Position numbers and translations under genes: made by a program
The notes under the pieces: model-generated
The model's database searches: none
The model's input: the letters and a program-made list of their open reading frames with translations, nothing else
Told to the model about the DNA's origin: nothing
Source of the DNA: ELB16-189 sp018266435
GTDB taxonomy: Bacteria > Bacteroidota > Bacteroidia > Cytophagales > Cyclobacteriaceae
Direction: 5' to 3'
Assembly (NCBI GenBank): GCA_030123525.1
Contig: CP126125.1
Span: 3,100,001-3,164,000 of the forward strand
Length of the DNA stretch: 64,000 nucleotides
Shown here: positions 22,365 through 32,387 of the stretch, in pieces
Numbering within the stretch: the first letter of the stretch is position 1
How the letters are laid out: every line of letters starts with the position of its first letter

Positions 22365-24482
22365 CTATTTGTTGATTACGTCCATCGTAACGTTGTAAAA
22401 TTCTTTGTGGATATTAAACGGTTGTTCTCCGTTTTGTTCGCGAACGTGATAACTTCCATCTTCTTGCATGGTATAAGAGTTAATGTTATCCAGAAGGTTG
22501 TAGCGTAAAATATTGATGACTTCCTTTCGAAGAGTTTCTTGTTCAATCAAAAACAGCGATTCTATCCTTCTGTCAAAACTGCGCACCATGGCATCTGCAC
22601 TGCCAATGTACACACTCGGCTGACCAAGGTTGTGGAAGTAATAGATGCGCGAGTGTTCTAAATACTCACCCACTATTGAAATTACTTCAATATTTTCACT
22701 CACGCCTTTACGCGCAGGGCGCAAGCAACATATTCCGCGTACGATCAATTTAATAGTAACCCCGGCTTGAGAGGCCTCGTAGAGTGAGTCAATCATTTCC
22801 TTGTCTTGAATTGAATTGAGCTTAATCAAAATTGTGGCCGGCAATCCTTGGCGGGCATGTTCTGCTTCTTTTTTTATCAACGAACAGAGTTGGTTGCGCA
22901 TATCGCGAGGCGAAGTAATGAGGTTAATGTATGACGTGGGTTGAGAGTGCCCCGTGATGACATTAAAAAACTCTGATACATCATGCCCATAGGTTTCGTT
23001 GGTGCTAAGCAAACCTATATCGGTATAATAGCGAGCAGTGGTTTCGTTGTAATTGCCGCTGGACAGGTGCACATAGCGATATACCCGGTCAGGTTCATTG
23101 CGAACGATCAGTAACAACTTGGTGTGTGTTTTTAAACTGCTTACCCCATAAATTACAAAACACCCGGCTTTTTGCAAGCGTTGGGCTTCTCGCAAATTGT
23201 TTTCTTCATCAAACCGGGCTTTCACTTCAAACAATACGGAAACATGCTTTCCATTCTCAGCTGCTTTCAGTAAGGCTGCGCTTACTCTCGATTCTTTAGC
23301 TAACCGGTATATCGTGATCTTGATTGAGAGTACGTATGGATCTTCTGCTGCCTTTTCGAGCAATTCTAACACGGGTTCGATCGAGTTATAAGGGTGATGT
23401 AAAAGAATGTCTCTCTCTTTCAACACATCAAACAAATCACGTGATCCTTGTTCAGGATATGAAAGCGGTTTAACCGAAGGTTTGGGTTGAAAGCGCTTGC
23501 TTTTAAACTCCGGATGATTAACTATTTGATTGATGCCGGTGAAATCAATCAGCGCATCTTTGGGAATAGTAAAGATATTTTGGTCATCAAGATCCCATTG
23601 TATTTTCAAGAGGCGCATCATCCAGGGGTCTGCATTCTCTTCCACATCCAGCCGCACTACCCTGCCTGTTCTGCGGGTTTGTAATTTGCGTTTGAGTTCT
23701 TCTAAAAAATTAGTTTCTATATCTTCACTCTCTTCGAGCGTAAAATCACCGTTTCGGTTGATTCGAAATAGGTTTACGCTGGCAATCTCCACGTTTCTAA
23801 ACAGATGCTGAACATTGTTGCGGATAATTTCTTCTACAGCAATGAAAGATATTATCCCATCAGGGTGTAGTATTTCATAAAAGCGGGGAATATTACTCGG
23901 CACCTGAATGAATGAAACACGCAATTGGTGCTGGTGATCTTGCGGGGCCTTGGTCACCACTCCAAATAACAGCCGGTTATTTCTCAGTACCGGAAACGTG
24001 TGGTAATTATCAAAGAGCATCGGGGTAAGCATCGGATAAATCGTACGTTGAAAATACTGGTTTACCCGGTGTTTATCTTCTTCGCTCAGCAACTGGTATT
24101 CATCAATTTTGAAGTAATTTTTTTCAAAAAGCGGTTTTAATTTTTTGATAAAATAATCGGCCTGTTCCTGAACGAACCCATGAATGTGATCGAGCAAATG
24201 CTCGCGAAATGGCAACTCGCGCATGCCACTGTAATCATAACGCTCTTTGCTATAGTCGAGGTAATTATACAAACTACCTAAACGAATGGTACAAAACTCA
24301 TCCAGGTTAGATGCTGTAATCGAAAGAAACTTTAAGCGGTCAAAAACACTACGGTCAATGTGCTTGGCCTGATCCAGTACGCGATAGTTGAATTGTAACC
24401 AACTTAGGTCGCGGCTGATGTAGTTGCTTTCGTAAACCTGTTTACCTACAGAACTGGTTTCAATCTGGTTATTGGTTTCCAT
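22365..24482 (-). CDS. ppk1: Polyphosphate kinase 1
   Basis: 705 aa from ATG 24482 (METNNQ); an upstream TTG is less likely. It polymerises the gamma-phosphate of ATP into polyphosphate. Family features in order: N-terminal helical domain (YISRDLSWLQFNYRVLDQA), head domain, and two phospholipase-D-like catalytic domains with SLKTHTKLLLIVR (the phospho-acceptor histidine) and IYYFHNLGQPSVYIGSADAM. Length is normal for PPK1. It follows gyrB by 70 bp on the same strand. Confidence 0.95.
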   Translation of the reverse strand: METNNQIETSSVGKQVYESNYISRDLSWLQFNYRVLDQAKHIDRSVFDRLKFLSITASNLDEFCTIRLGSLYNYLDYSKERYDYSGMRELPFREHLLDHIHGFVQEQADYFIKKLKPLFEKNYFKIDEYQLLSEEDKHRVNQYFQRTIYPMLTPMLFDNYHTFPVLRNNRLLFGVVTKAPQDHQHQLRVSFIQVPSNIPRFYEILHPDGIISFIAVEEIIRNNVQHLFRNVEIASVNLFRINRNGDFTLEESEDIETNFLEELKRKLQTRRTGRVVRLDVEENADPWMMRLLKIQWDLDDQNIFTIPKDALIDFTGINQIVNHPEFKSKRFQPKPSVKPLSYPEQGSRDLFDVLKERDILLHHPYNSIEPVLELLEKAAEDPYVLSIKITIYRLAKESRVSAALLKAAENGKHVSVLFEVKARFDEENNLREAQRLQKAGCFVIYGVSSLKTHTKLLLIVRNEPDRVYRYVHLSSGNYNETTARYYTDIGLLSTNETYGHDVSEFFNVITGHSQPTSYINLITSPRDMRNQLCSLIKKEAEHARQGLPATILIKLNSIQDKEMIDSLYEASQAGVTIKLIVRGICCLRPARKGVSENIEVISIVGEYLEHSRIYYFHNLGQPSVYIGSADAMVRSFDRRIESLFLIEQETLRKEVINILRYNLLDNINSYTMQEDGSYHVREQNGEQPFNIHKEFYNVTMDVINK

Positions 24483-24552
24483 CCCCAAATTCAAAATTCG
24501 TATTCAAAAAAAGTGATTGTGCGGCTATTTGGATTGCAGTTTGCAGTATAAC

Positions 24553-26514
24553 TTATACATCCACTTTGGCGTACTTTGCATTCTTTTCTATGAATTCCCT
24601 GCGTGGGGCTACTTCATCTCCCATCAACATAGAAAATAAATGATCAGCTTCAGCGGCCGATTCAATAGTTACTTGTTTGAGTGTACGTTTAAGCGGATCC
24701 ATTGTGGTTGTCCACAACTGGTCGGGGTTCATTTCACCCAACCCTTTGTAGCGCTGCACCCCCACACTGTCCTCTTTTCCATCTTTAGCTAATTGCTTAA
24801 TCAGCAAATCACGTTCTTCTTCGTTCCAGCAATAGCGTTCTTCTTTTCCTTTTTTTATAAGGTACAGTGGAGGCAAGGCGATATATACATACCCCTGTTC
24901 AATCAACTCGCGCATGTAGCGAAAAAAGAAAGTTAATATCAGTGTGCGAATGTGACTGCCGTCTACATCGGCATCGGTCATGATAATAATTTTATGGTAG
25001 CGTAACTTGGAAAGGTTCAGCGCTTTGCTGTCATCATTCACACCAAATGTAACCCCCAGCGCGGTAATCATGTTTTTAATCTCATCGTTTTCATAAATCT
25101 TGTGCTCTTGGGCTTTTTCAACATTCAGAATTTTACCTCTCAATGGAAGGATGGCCTGAAAATTACGATCTCGCCCTTGCTTGGCTGACCCACCGGCCGA
25201 GTCACCTTCTACCAGGTACAACTCACAAATGGATGGATCCGAACTGGAACAATCGGCTAATTTTCCGGGCAGCCCTGTTCCGGATAGCACATTTTTTCGC
25301 TGCACCATTTCACGTGCTTTGCGGGCGGCAATTCGTGCTTGTGCCGCCAATACTACTTTGCTGATAATGAGTTTAGCCTCTTTGGGGTTTTCTTCCAAAT
25401 AGTTTTGTAGCACCTCTCCCACGGCTGTATCAACAGCTCCCATGGCTTCAGAATTGCCCAGCTTGGTTTTCGTCTGGCCTTCAAATTGAGGTTCGGCCAC
25501 CTTTACAGAAATAACAGCCGTTAATCCTTCGCGAAAATCATCTCCACTGATTTCTACTTTTGCTTTTTCAAGTAGTCCTGATTTATCGGCATAGCTTTTT
25601 AACGTACGCGTAAGCGCACGCCTGAAGCCTGCCACATGGGTACCTCCTTCATGGGTATTGATATTGTTTACATACGATACCAAATTTTCGCTATAGGATG
25701 TATTATAACCCAAAGCCACTTGAACAGGAATTTCTCCCTTATTGTTTTCGATAAAAATTGGCTGGGGAATTAGCTTTTCGCGAGTTGAATCCAAATATTC
25801 AACAAACTCTCTCAGTCCTATTTCAGAATAGAAGGCAGCTTCCTTGGCCTGACCACTCTCGTCCTTATCGCGAAGGTCTTTTAGGTTAAGTCTAATTCCT
25901 GGATTAAGAAACGCCAACTCGCGCATGCGGGTAGAAATCGTTTCATAATTGTATTCTGTTGACAAGGTGAAGATTTCCGGATCGGGCTGAAAGTGCTGTG
26001 TTGTTCCTCTTTTGTCGGAGGTTCCAATCACTCGTACAGGATACTGTGGAATTCCGCGATGGTATTCTTGTTCAAAAATTTTTCCTTCGCGATAAACGGT
26101 TGTGTGCAAAACTGATGAGAGCGCATTAACACATGATACCCCCACCCCATGCAAACCGCCAGAAACTTTGTACGTGTCTTTATCAAACTTTCCCCCCGCA
26201 TGCAACACCGTCATCACAACTTCCAATGCTGATTTTTTTTCTTTCGGGTGAATATCAGTGGGAATGCCTCTTCCATTGTCTTCTACGGTGATGGAGTTAT
26301 CGGCATTGATAATCACGTTTATTTGATCGCAATAGCCTGCCATGGCCTCATCAATGCTGTTGTCAACTACCTCCCATACCAGGTGGTGAAGACCTTTTAC
26401 CCCAATATCTCCTATGTACATGGCCGGGCGTTTACGCACGGCTTCAAGTCCTTCTAATACCTGAATATTACTGGCTGAATAGTTAGCTTCGCTCTTTGCT
26501 TTATCTTGCTCCAT
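24553..26514 (-). CDS. gyrB: DNA gyrase subunit B
   Basis: 653 aa. GHKL ATPase domain (EVVDNSIDEAMAGY, VEDNGRGIPTDIHP, GGLHGVGVSCVNALS), transducer domain, then the TOPRIM domain (ELYLVEGDSAGGSAKQG, PLRGKILNVEKA, IIMTDADVDGSHIRTL) and the C-terminal tail (QRYKGLGEMNPDQLW). Gyrase introduces negative supercoils with GyrA. EGDSAGGSA and PLRGKILNV indicate GyrB rather than ParE. A promoter-like TATTTTTG sits 20 bp above the ATG. Confidence 0.95.
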   Translation of the reverse strand: MEQDKAKSEANYSASNIQVLEGLEAVRKRPAMYIGDIGVKGLHHLVWEVVDNSIDEAMAGYCDQINVIINADNSITVEDNGRGIPTDIHPKEKKSALEVVMTVLHAGGKFDKDTYKVSGGLHGVGVSCVNALSSVLHTTVYREGKIFEQEYHRGIPQYPVRVIGTSDKRGTTQHFQPDPEIFTLSTEYNYETISTRMRELAFLNPGIRLNLKDLRDKDESGQAKEAAFYSEIGLREFVEYLDSTREKLIPQPIFIENNKGEIPVQVALGYNTSYSENLVSYVNNINTHEGGTHVAGFRRALTRTLKSYADKSGLLEKAKVEISGDDFREGLTAVISVKVAEPQFEGQTKTKLGNSEAMGAVDTAVGEVLQNYLEENPKEAKLIISKVVLAAQARIAARKAREMVQRKNVLSGTGLPGKLADCSSSDPSICELYLVEGDSAGGSAKQGRDRNFQAILPLRGKILNVEKAQEHKIYENDEIKNMITALGVTFGVNDDSKALNLSKLRYHKIIIMTDADVDGSHIRTLILTFFFRYMRELIEQGYVYIALPPLYLIKKGKEERYCWNEEERDLLIKQLAKDGKEDSVGVQRYKGLGEMNPDQLWTTTMDPLKRTLKQVTIESAAEADHLFSMLMGDEVAPRREFIEKNAKYAKVDV

Positions 26515-26533
26515 TTGATGTATTTATAACTTT

Positions 26534-26541
26534 CAAAAATA
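26534..26541 (-). promoter_or_regulatory. Candidate -7 promoter element of gyrB
   Basis: TATTTTTG on the minus strand fits the Bacteroidota -7 consensus TAnnTTTG. A TTTG lies about 24 bases further upstream, slightly longer than the usual spacing. The implied leader is short, about 12 nt. Confidence 0.45.
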
Positions 26542-26894
26542 CGTTTTTTGGATGCGTTTACCGAACAAATAAGTTCATTTTGTGAAGATATTTTCTGTTT
26601 GAGAAATATATAGCTTGGCTGTGTTACAAGATATTTGCAACCCTAATACGGCAACAGAAACAGGCAGCCCGTCAGTCTAAAAATATACCTGACCAACCGT
26701 CTGCTCAGACAAGTGTCTTTTAAAAAAACTGCAGAAGTGTTATATCGCTTTGTATTGTTTCATATAGGCTGCCAACAAGCACAAACCCATTTGAAAAAAT
26801 ACCGTGGCCGCGATGGTAAAAAATAGCAACATAGCTCCATCAATTAAATTGAACTTAAAGTTAAAGATAAATGTATTAAATATGCTAATTTTCA
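26542..26894. other. Divergent intergenic region, gyrB to HEAT-like gene
   Basis: About 350 bp with no clear gene. On the minus strand a short frame ending near 26753 encodes a hydrophobic helix (MLLFFTIAATVFFQMGLC, then LLAAYMKQYKAI) of only 30 aa from its ATG; it may be a small membrane protein or a remnant, and the evidence is weak. Confidence 0.4.
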
Positions 26895-27428
26895 ATGAGT
26901 TATTTATACAATATAAATATTAAAGATGAATTGCTCGGAGACTACTCAAAGACTCAATGTTTAAAAATTGTGAAGTACATAGGCAGCGATGCCACCCGCT
27001 TTGATGAACTGATTTCTTTGCTCTTAAAAGGCCCCTATCGCCTCACCCAACGTGCTGCCTGGCCTTTAAGCATTTGTGTACAGAATAGCCCTGAACTGAT
27101 TTATCCTCATTTAAAGCACGTTATTTCATTGATTTCTGAAAAGGATGCTCCTCATGCTGTAAAAAGAAATGTAGTTCGCCTTCTACAGTTTATTAAAATT
27201 CCAAATTCTTTGCAGGGATTGGTGGCCGATCTTTGCTTTGGTTTTTTGAGTAATAAAAAAGAACCGGTTGCTGTTCGGGTCTTTTCTATGACAGTGCTGG
27301 CAAACCTTGCAATGAATTTTCCTGAACTAAAGCATGAAATCACTGCATTAATAGAAGAATCTATGCCATTTGAGAGTGCCGGTTTCATTGCCCGTGGACG
27401 TAAAGTATTGAAAGCATTAAAAAAATAG
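26895..27428 (+). CDS. Conserved-looking HEAT-repeat-like protein
   Basis: 177 aa, all alpha-helical in appearance, with two or three degenerate HEAT-like units (YPHLKHVISLISEKDAPHAVKRNVVRLLQFI; EPVAVRVFSMTVLANLAMNFPELKHEI). There is no signal peptide, membrane segment or enzyme motif. HEAT proteins usually act as binding scaffolds. It is followed 20 bp later by a membrane protein gene on the same strand. Specific function unknown. Confidence 0.75.
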   Translation: MSYLYNINIKDELLGDYSKTQCLKIVKYIGSDATRFDELISLLLKGPYRLTQRAAWPLSICVQNSPELIYPHLKHVISLISEKDAPHAVKRNVVRLLQFIKIPNSLQGLVADLCFGFLSNKKEPVAVRVFSMTVLANLAMNFPELKHEITALIEESMPFESAGFIARGRKVLKALKK

Positions 27429-27448
27429 TTTCTATTACCAACAGTAAA

Positions 27449-28258
27449 ATGGACCAGACGCAGGTATGTAAAAGTTGCGGCAACACCTTCTCCGGAAGTT
27501 TTTGCAATGTATGCGGGGAAAAAGTGCTACGTGCGCAAGATCAATCCTTTAAAAATTTCCTGCACGCATTTATTAAAGCAATAACCTTAGCTGATTCACC
27601 TCTGCTAAAATCAATGTGGCTGGTGGTGAGCAAGCCTGGGTTTCTTACTAAAGAGTTCACTGAAGGCCGAAGGTTAAAGTACCTTAAACCACTTTCACTG
27701 TTTTTGATTTTAAACTTGGCGTATTTCTTTTTCCCGGTGATTCAACTATTCAATGCCTCACTTAAAACACAGTTGCTCACACCATTCGGTCATTGGTATG
27801 GAACCATTATCTCTCACAAAATAGTTAGCCTAGGCATAGACCTGGCATCGTTTACACTAATTTACAATCTAAAAACTGTAGGCTTTGCTAAACTCATGGT
27901 CATGGTATTTGTAGTGATTGCCTCCCTTCCACTCAACTTTTTGTACGCTAAAAGCAAACGATACTTTACTGATCATATTGATTACACGGTCGAACTGGCT
28001 TGTTTTAATTTATTGATTAATGCTATTCTGCTAACCATAGTTGCACCTTTGGGCATAGGTCGTCTGCTAAACGAATACACCCTTACCGGCATTTTTATCT
28101 GTACCAACCTTTACTTTCTGATACGGTCAGGGCGGGAATACTATGCAGATAAAAAGGCTGGAGTAGTTATAAAATCGGTGGTGATGATCTTATTTCTTAA
28201 GCTGGCACTGGAAATATACCGGGCCATTTTATTCTTTGTCACCATTGGATCACTTTAA
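27449..28258 (+). CDS. DUF3667 zinc-ribbon membrane protein
   Basis: 269 aa. The N-terminus is a short zinc ribbon with CKSCG and CNVCG pairs (residues 8-23), followed by the typical ADSPLLKSMWLVVSKPGF and EFTEGRRLKYLKPLSLFL stretch of DUF3667, then about five membrane helices. The family is common in Bacteroidota and uncharacterised. It probably shares a transcript with the HEAT-like gene upstream. Confidence 0.85.
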   Translation: MDQTQVCKSCGNTFSGSFCNVCGEKVLRAQDQSFKNFLHAFIKAITLADSPLLKSMWLVVSKPGFLTKEFTEGRRLKYLKPLSLFLILNLAYFFFPVIQLFNASLKTQLLTPFGHWYGTIISHKIVSLGIDLASFTLIYNLKTVGFAKLMVMVFVVIASLPLNFLYAKSKRYFTDHIDYTVELACFNLLINAILLTIVAPLGIGRLLNEYTLTGIFICTNLYFLIRSGREYYADKKAGVVIKSVVMILFLKLALEIYRAILFFVTIGSL

Positions 28259-28325
28259 GATAAACCAGACAATATCAATAATTTGATGATGAATATACCG
28301 ATAATGAACTTAAGTAAATAAAAAA

Positions 28326-29564
28326 TCAGTGCGAAGGAGCTGCTAAAAACCGATGCTTATACTTAAAAACCAATGGAAAAGCCAACCCTAAAATCAACGC
28401 ATAACCCGAAAAGCAAAACCAGATTTTTGGCCAATCGTGGGCTCCGTTAACCGTAAAATAATCTACTACCAAACCACTCAACATCCCACCGAGAAATGCC
28501 CCCGCTCCATTGGTCATCAGCATAAACAATCCTTGGGCGCTGGCCATAATACTTTTGTCGGCTTCGCGCTCTACAAACAATGAACCCGATATGTTAAAAA
28601 AATCGAAAGCCATGCCATAAATAATCATCGATAAAATCAGAAAAGTCAATCCACTTCCGGGATTACCAATTGCAAAAAGACCAAAACGAAAGACCCAGGC
28701 AAAAATGCTGATAAGCATCACCCGCTTAATACCAAACCTGATCAGAAAATAAGGGATTGTTAAAATAAACAAGGACTCTGATATCTGTGAAATAGATAAT
28801 ACCAAAAGAGGATAGTTAACCACAAATGAGTTTGGAAAACTTTTGGAAAAGTCGCCTAAAAAAGAGCTGCCAAAGGTATTGGTAATTTGCAACGCTGCTC
28901 CTAACAGCATAGCAAATACAAAAAAAATGGCCATCCTTTTTTTTCTAAACAAAACAAATGCGTCCAATCCTAAAGATGAAATCAATGATTTACGTTCAGC
29001 CTTATTTTTTATTGGCGGGCATGCCGGCATTGTAAAAGAATAAATACCCATTAACAAACCGGCAGCCGAACTGATGTACAGCTGCAAATGGCTAAACGAC
29101 CAGTTGCCCCAAGCTACTACCCACATAGCGGCTATAAAGCCTACTGTGCCCCACACCCTGATTGGCGGAAAATCTTTGATGATGTTAAGCCCTTCTTTTT
29201 CTATAACTTTATAAGAAACCGTACTATTCAGGGCTATTGTGGGCATATAAACCATTGAATTGAGTAAAATAGCCAAGTACATCATGCCAGGTTCGGTTAC
29301 CATAGATGCCCACAGTAACAAACCCGCGCCCAAAAGATGGCACATACCCAGCACCCGTTCTGCATTAACCCAGCGGTCAGCCACAATGCCCATTAATGCA
29401 GGCATGAAAAGCGAGGCCACACCCATTGTGCCGTAAATACTTCCTACCTGTGCTCCGGTAAATTTAAGTGTGATGAACATATACCCTCCCAGCGATATGA
29501 GCCATGAACCCCAGACGAAAAACTCGAGGAAGTTCATCAGAATAAGACGGTGGCGGATGGTCAT
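28326..29564 (-). CDS. Nucleoside:H+ symporter-type MFS transporter (NupG/XapB-like)
   Basis: 412 aa with 12 predicted membrane helices. The start, MTIRHRLILMNFLEFFVWGSWLISLGGYM, and the following GIVADRWVNAERVLG loop are characteristic of the nucleoside MFS family (NupG, XapB). These import nucleosides with protons. Length is normal. The next gene upstream, a BFN protein, ends 26 bp before this start. Confidence 0.85.
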   Translation of the reverse strand: MTIRHRLILMNFLEFFVWGSWLISLGGYMFITLKFTGAQVGSIYGTMGVASLFMPALMGIVADRWVNAERVLGMCHLLGAGLLLWASMVTEPGMMYLAILLNSMVYMPTIALNSTVSYKVIEKEGLNIIKDFPPIRVWGTVGFIAAMWVVAWGNWSFSHLQLYISSAAGLLMGIYSFTMPACPPIKNKAERKSLISSLGLDAFVLFRKKRMAIFFVFAMLLGAALQITNTFGSSFLGDFSKSFPNSFVVNYPLLVLSISQISESLFILTIPYFLIRFGIKRVMLISIFAWVFRFGLFAIGNPGSGLTFLILSMIIYGMAFDFFNISGSLFVEREADKSIMASAQGLFMLMTNGAGAFLGGMLSGLVVDYFTVNGAHDWPKIWFCFSGYALILGLAFPLVFKYKHRFLAAPSH

Positions 29565-29590
29565 TCAGGAGGTATGATTGATTTTGAAAA

Positions 29591-30202
29591 TCAATTTCGT
29601 TTGCCGAGTTCGTCTCTGATTTTAGCAGCACGTTCGTAATCCTCCTTGTCAATGGCCTCTTTCAGAAGATCACGAAGCTTATCGAGGGAAAATGTTTTAA
29701 AATCATCGGCACCTTTTCTGATGGATTCTTTTTTTAGTTTGGTTTTCTCCGGTTTCGCGGGTTTCTCTTTCTCTTCTTCTTCCTGATCGGTCAGTACGAT
29801 ACCGGCCTCCGCTAATACAGCCTCGTAGGTATAAATGGGTGAATCAAACCTGAGCCCAATGGCAATAGCATCTGAGGGGCGTGCGTCAACCTCTGTTTTC
29901 TTCAGCCCATCACTGCATACAATCTTGGCAAAAAAAACGCCTTCTTTTAAATCTGAAATAATAATTTCTTCTACAAGAAAATGAAAATGATTGGCAAATG
30001 ATTTAAACAAATCGTGCGTCATTGGCCGGTTAGGCATTATTTTTTCTATTTCAATGGCAATGGCCTGTGCTTCAAACATTCCGATAATAATAGGTAGTCT
30101 TCTATTGCCTGGTGTTTCTCCAAGTACCAAAGCGAATGATCCTGTTTGAGACTGGCTGGACGATAATCCTAAAATTTCAAGTTTAATTTTTTTTTGTGGC
30201 AC
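29591..30202 (-). CDS. Bifunctional nuclease family protein (DUF151/BFN) with UVR motif
   Basis: 203 aa starting at GTG 30202. The BFN domain spans residues 5-130 (LVLGETPGNRRLPIIIGMFEAQAIAIEIE; VDARPSDAIAIGLRF), then an acidic/basic linker and a C-terminal UvrB/UvrC motif (LRDLLKEAIDKEDYERAAKIRDEL). BFN proteins have been reported as nucleases acting on RNA and DNA in plants; the bacterial role is unclear. The UVR motif is a protein-interaction helix pair. This architecture is common in Bacteroidota. Confidence 0.9.
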   Translation of the reverse strand: MPQKKIKLEILGLSSSQSQTGSFALVLGETPGNRRLPIIIGMFEAQAIAIEIEKIMPNRPMTHDLFKSFANHFHFLVEEIIISDLKEGVFFAKIVCSDGLKKTEVDARPSDAIAIGLRFDSPIYTYEAVLAEAGIVLTDQEEEEKEKPAKPEKTKLKKESIRKGADDFKTFSLDKLRDLLKEAIDKEDYERAAKIRDELGKRN

Positions 30203-30268
30203 TTTTTAAAGATTACAAATTACAAGTTTCAAATTACAAATAAATCTGAAACAAGAAATCCTATGTGA

Positions 30269-31222
30269 TTATTTAGAAGCCAATATCGCCTCGGTCAGTT
30301 TTGGTACTACCTCAAACGCATCGCCTATAATTCCGTAATCAGCAGCTTTGAAGAAGGGCGCATCAGCATCTTTGTTGATTACTACAATGCACTTTGAAGA
30401 GTTAACGCCTGCCAGATGCTGAATGGCTCCGGAAATTCCGACAGCTATGTAAAGTTGGGGAGCTACTTTCACACCGGTTTGTCCTACGTGTTCGTGGTGA
30501 GGCCTCCAGCCCATATCGCTCACCGGCTTGCTACAGCCAGTGGCTGCGTGAAGGGCTTTGGCCAAGGCTTCTAATATACCCCAATGTTCGGGGCCTTTCA
30601 TGCCGCGCCCGCCAGAAACTACAATTTCGGCTTCAGGTAGCAGAATATCTCCCGTTGCTTTTTCTGATGAAATTGTCTTGGTGTTGAAGTCAGCATCATT
30701 CAATGTTGCTGTGTAATTGATCACCTGTGCATTGCTGCCTACTTCTTTCAACTCGGCTGCATTCTTTTTAATAGTGATAATTTTTTTTGCATTCTTCATT
30801 TCAACATGAGCGAATGCCTTGCCGGTGTAGATGCTGCGTTTTACCATGAAGCCCGAAGATGTATTGGGCAACTCTGTTACATTGCTGACAAAGCTTGCAT
30901 TGGTTTTTATAGCCACCTTAGCCGCCACCGGTGTGCCTAGCGATGAATTGGCCAATATGAGCACATCGGCATTTTCGTCTAGCATGACTTTAGCCAGCAC
31001 AGAAGAATAAGCCTGGATAACCTGGTTGTCAAGTCTGGGGTCTGATCCATGAATCACTTTAGAGGCTCCATACTTTCCAATGGCCTGAAGTTCAGAGAGA
31101 TCGGCCTTGCCCAAGGCTACCGCTGTGGTTGTTCCTCCCATGGCATGAGCATAGGCTACGGCTTCGAGCGATGCTTTTCTCACTTTTCCTTCTGATGTTT
31201 CGACAAATACTAAAGTGTTCAT
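30269..31222 (-). CDS. etfA: Electron transfer flavoprotein alpha subunit
   Basis: 317 aa. The C-terminal FAD domain carries the family signature VVSGGRGMKGPEHWGILEALA and GQTGVKVAPQLYIAVGISGAIQH; the N-terminal half is the ETF alpha/beta fold. With EtfB it passes electrons from acyl-CoA dehydrogenases to the quinone pool. It follows etfB by 38 bp on the same strand. Confidence 0.95.
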   Translation of the reverse strand: MNTLVFVETSEGKVRKASLEAVAYAHAMGGTTTAVALGKADLSELQAIGKYGASKVIHGSDPRLDNQVIQAYSSVLAKVMLDENADVLILANSSLGTPVAAKVAIKTNASFVSNVTELPNTSSGFMVKRSIYTGKAFAHVEMKNAKKIITIKKNAAELKEVGSNAQVINYTATLNDADFNTKTISSEKATGDILLPEAEIVVSGGRGMKGPEHWGILEALAKALHAATGCSKPVSDMGWRPHHEHVGQTGVKVAPQLYIAVGISGAIQHLAGVNSSKCIVVINKDADAPFFKAADYGIIGDAFEVVPKLTEAILASK

Positions 31223-31260
31223 ATCCTTTTTACCTTTCCGTTGCTATTTAATTAAGTTTA

Positions 31261-31992
31261 TTAAAGAACTTTTGCCTCAGTTTTCAATCGGGTAACCAAC
31301 TCAGTCACATTATCTGCGCTGATCATTTTTACCGCACCTTTGGCTGGGGGTAATTCAAAATTTTTATTCGCCACCGTAACTTCTACGTTTTTAGGTTCTA
31401 CTACATTTAATGGTTTTGTGCGGGCAGACATAATGCCACGCATGTTGGGTATCTTCCATTCTGCGATGGGTTCCTGGCAGCCGGCCACCAAAGGAAGAGC
31501 AGCTTCCACTTGTTCTTTTCCTCCCTCAATTTCTTTGGTCATCTTTACCGTAGTTCCATCAATATCTAATTTCATTACCGGTGATACGGAGGGTATCCCC
31601 AACATCTCTCCCACCATGGCATGCACCACGCCTCCGTTAAAGTCAATCGACTCGCGCCCCATCAAAACCAAATCATAACCTTTAGCGTGTTCGGCTATTT
31701 GTGCCGCTACAAAAAACGAGTCTGCCGGAAAAGCATTGATGCGAATGGCATCATCGGCACCAATTGCCAGAGCTTTACGAATAGTTGGCTCTGTTTCAGG
31801 GCCGCCCACATTTAATACCGTAATACTGGCGCCTGACGACTCTTTTAATTCTACGGCTCTCGCCAGCGCATAATCATCATAGGGTCCGATAATATATTGT
31901 ACGCCACTTGCATCTAATTTGGTATTGTTTTCAATGAAATTAATTTTGGAAGTGGTATCGGGTACGTGAGAAATGCAAACTAAAATCTTCAT
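31261..31992 (-). CDS. etfB: Electron transfer flavoprotein beta subunit
   Basis: 243 aa. Characteristic stretches are MKILVCISHVPDTTSKINF, YIIGPYDDYALARAVEL, and the signature VLMGRESIDFNGGVVHAMVGEMLGIPSVSPV. It binds AMP and forms the heterodimer with EtfA. First gene of the etfBA pair. Confidence 0.95.
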   Translation of the reverse strand: MKILVCISHVPDTTSKINFIENNTKLDASGVQYIIGPYDDYALARAVELKESSGASITVLNVGGPETEPTIRKALAIGADDAIRINAFPADSFFVAAQIAEHAKGYDLVLMGRESIDFNGGVVHAMVGEMLGIPSVSPVMKLDIDGTTVKMTKEIEGGKEQVEAALPLVAGCQEPIAEWKIPNMRGIMSARTKPLNVVEPKNVEVTVANKNFELPPAKGAVKMISADNVTELVTRLKTEAKVL

Positions 31993-32062
31993 ACTAACTG
32001 CAAGTGTTTAAATTGAGTACAAGAATAAGGATTAACCTCAAAAAAAACGAATCATTTTACCC

Positions 32063-32380
32063 ATGAATTCAGAAAGAATAAAAATACTGGAGCAATTTAT
32101 TGCCGATGACCCGGCCGATGCTTTTAATCATTATGCGCTGGCTTTAGAACTTCTGAAAGTCAACAGACAGGAGGCTGAAAAAAAATTGGATTTTTTATTA
32201 CAAAATTTTCCTGATTATCTACCGGCTTATTATCAGGCTGCTTTGCTAAAGGCCGATCTCTCTTTTGAAGATCAGGCTCTGAAAATAATTGAACAAGGAA
32301 TAAAAGTTGCCATGACGCAATGCAACAACAAAACCGTTAACGAATTGCGATCGCTTATGAATACTAATTTGGATGAGTAA
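32063..32380 (+). CDS. Small tetratricopeptide-repeat protein
   Basis: 105 aa with two TPR-like units (IADDPADAFNHYALALELLKV; PDYLPAYYQAALLKADLSF). No signal peptide. It diverges from etfB and converges on the alcohol dehydrogenase gene. TPRs mediate protein contacts; the specific role is unknown. Confidence 0.75.
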   Translation: MNSERIKILEQFIADDPADAFNHYALALELLKVNRQEAEKKLDFLLQNFPDYLPAYYQAALLKADLSFEDQALKIIEQGIKVAMTQCNNKTVNELRSLMNTNLDE

Positions 32381-32387
32381 AGATACC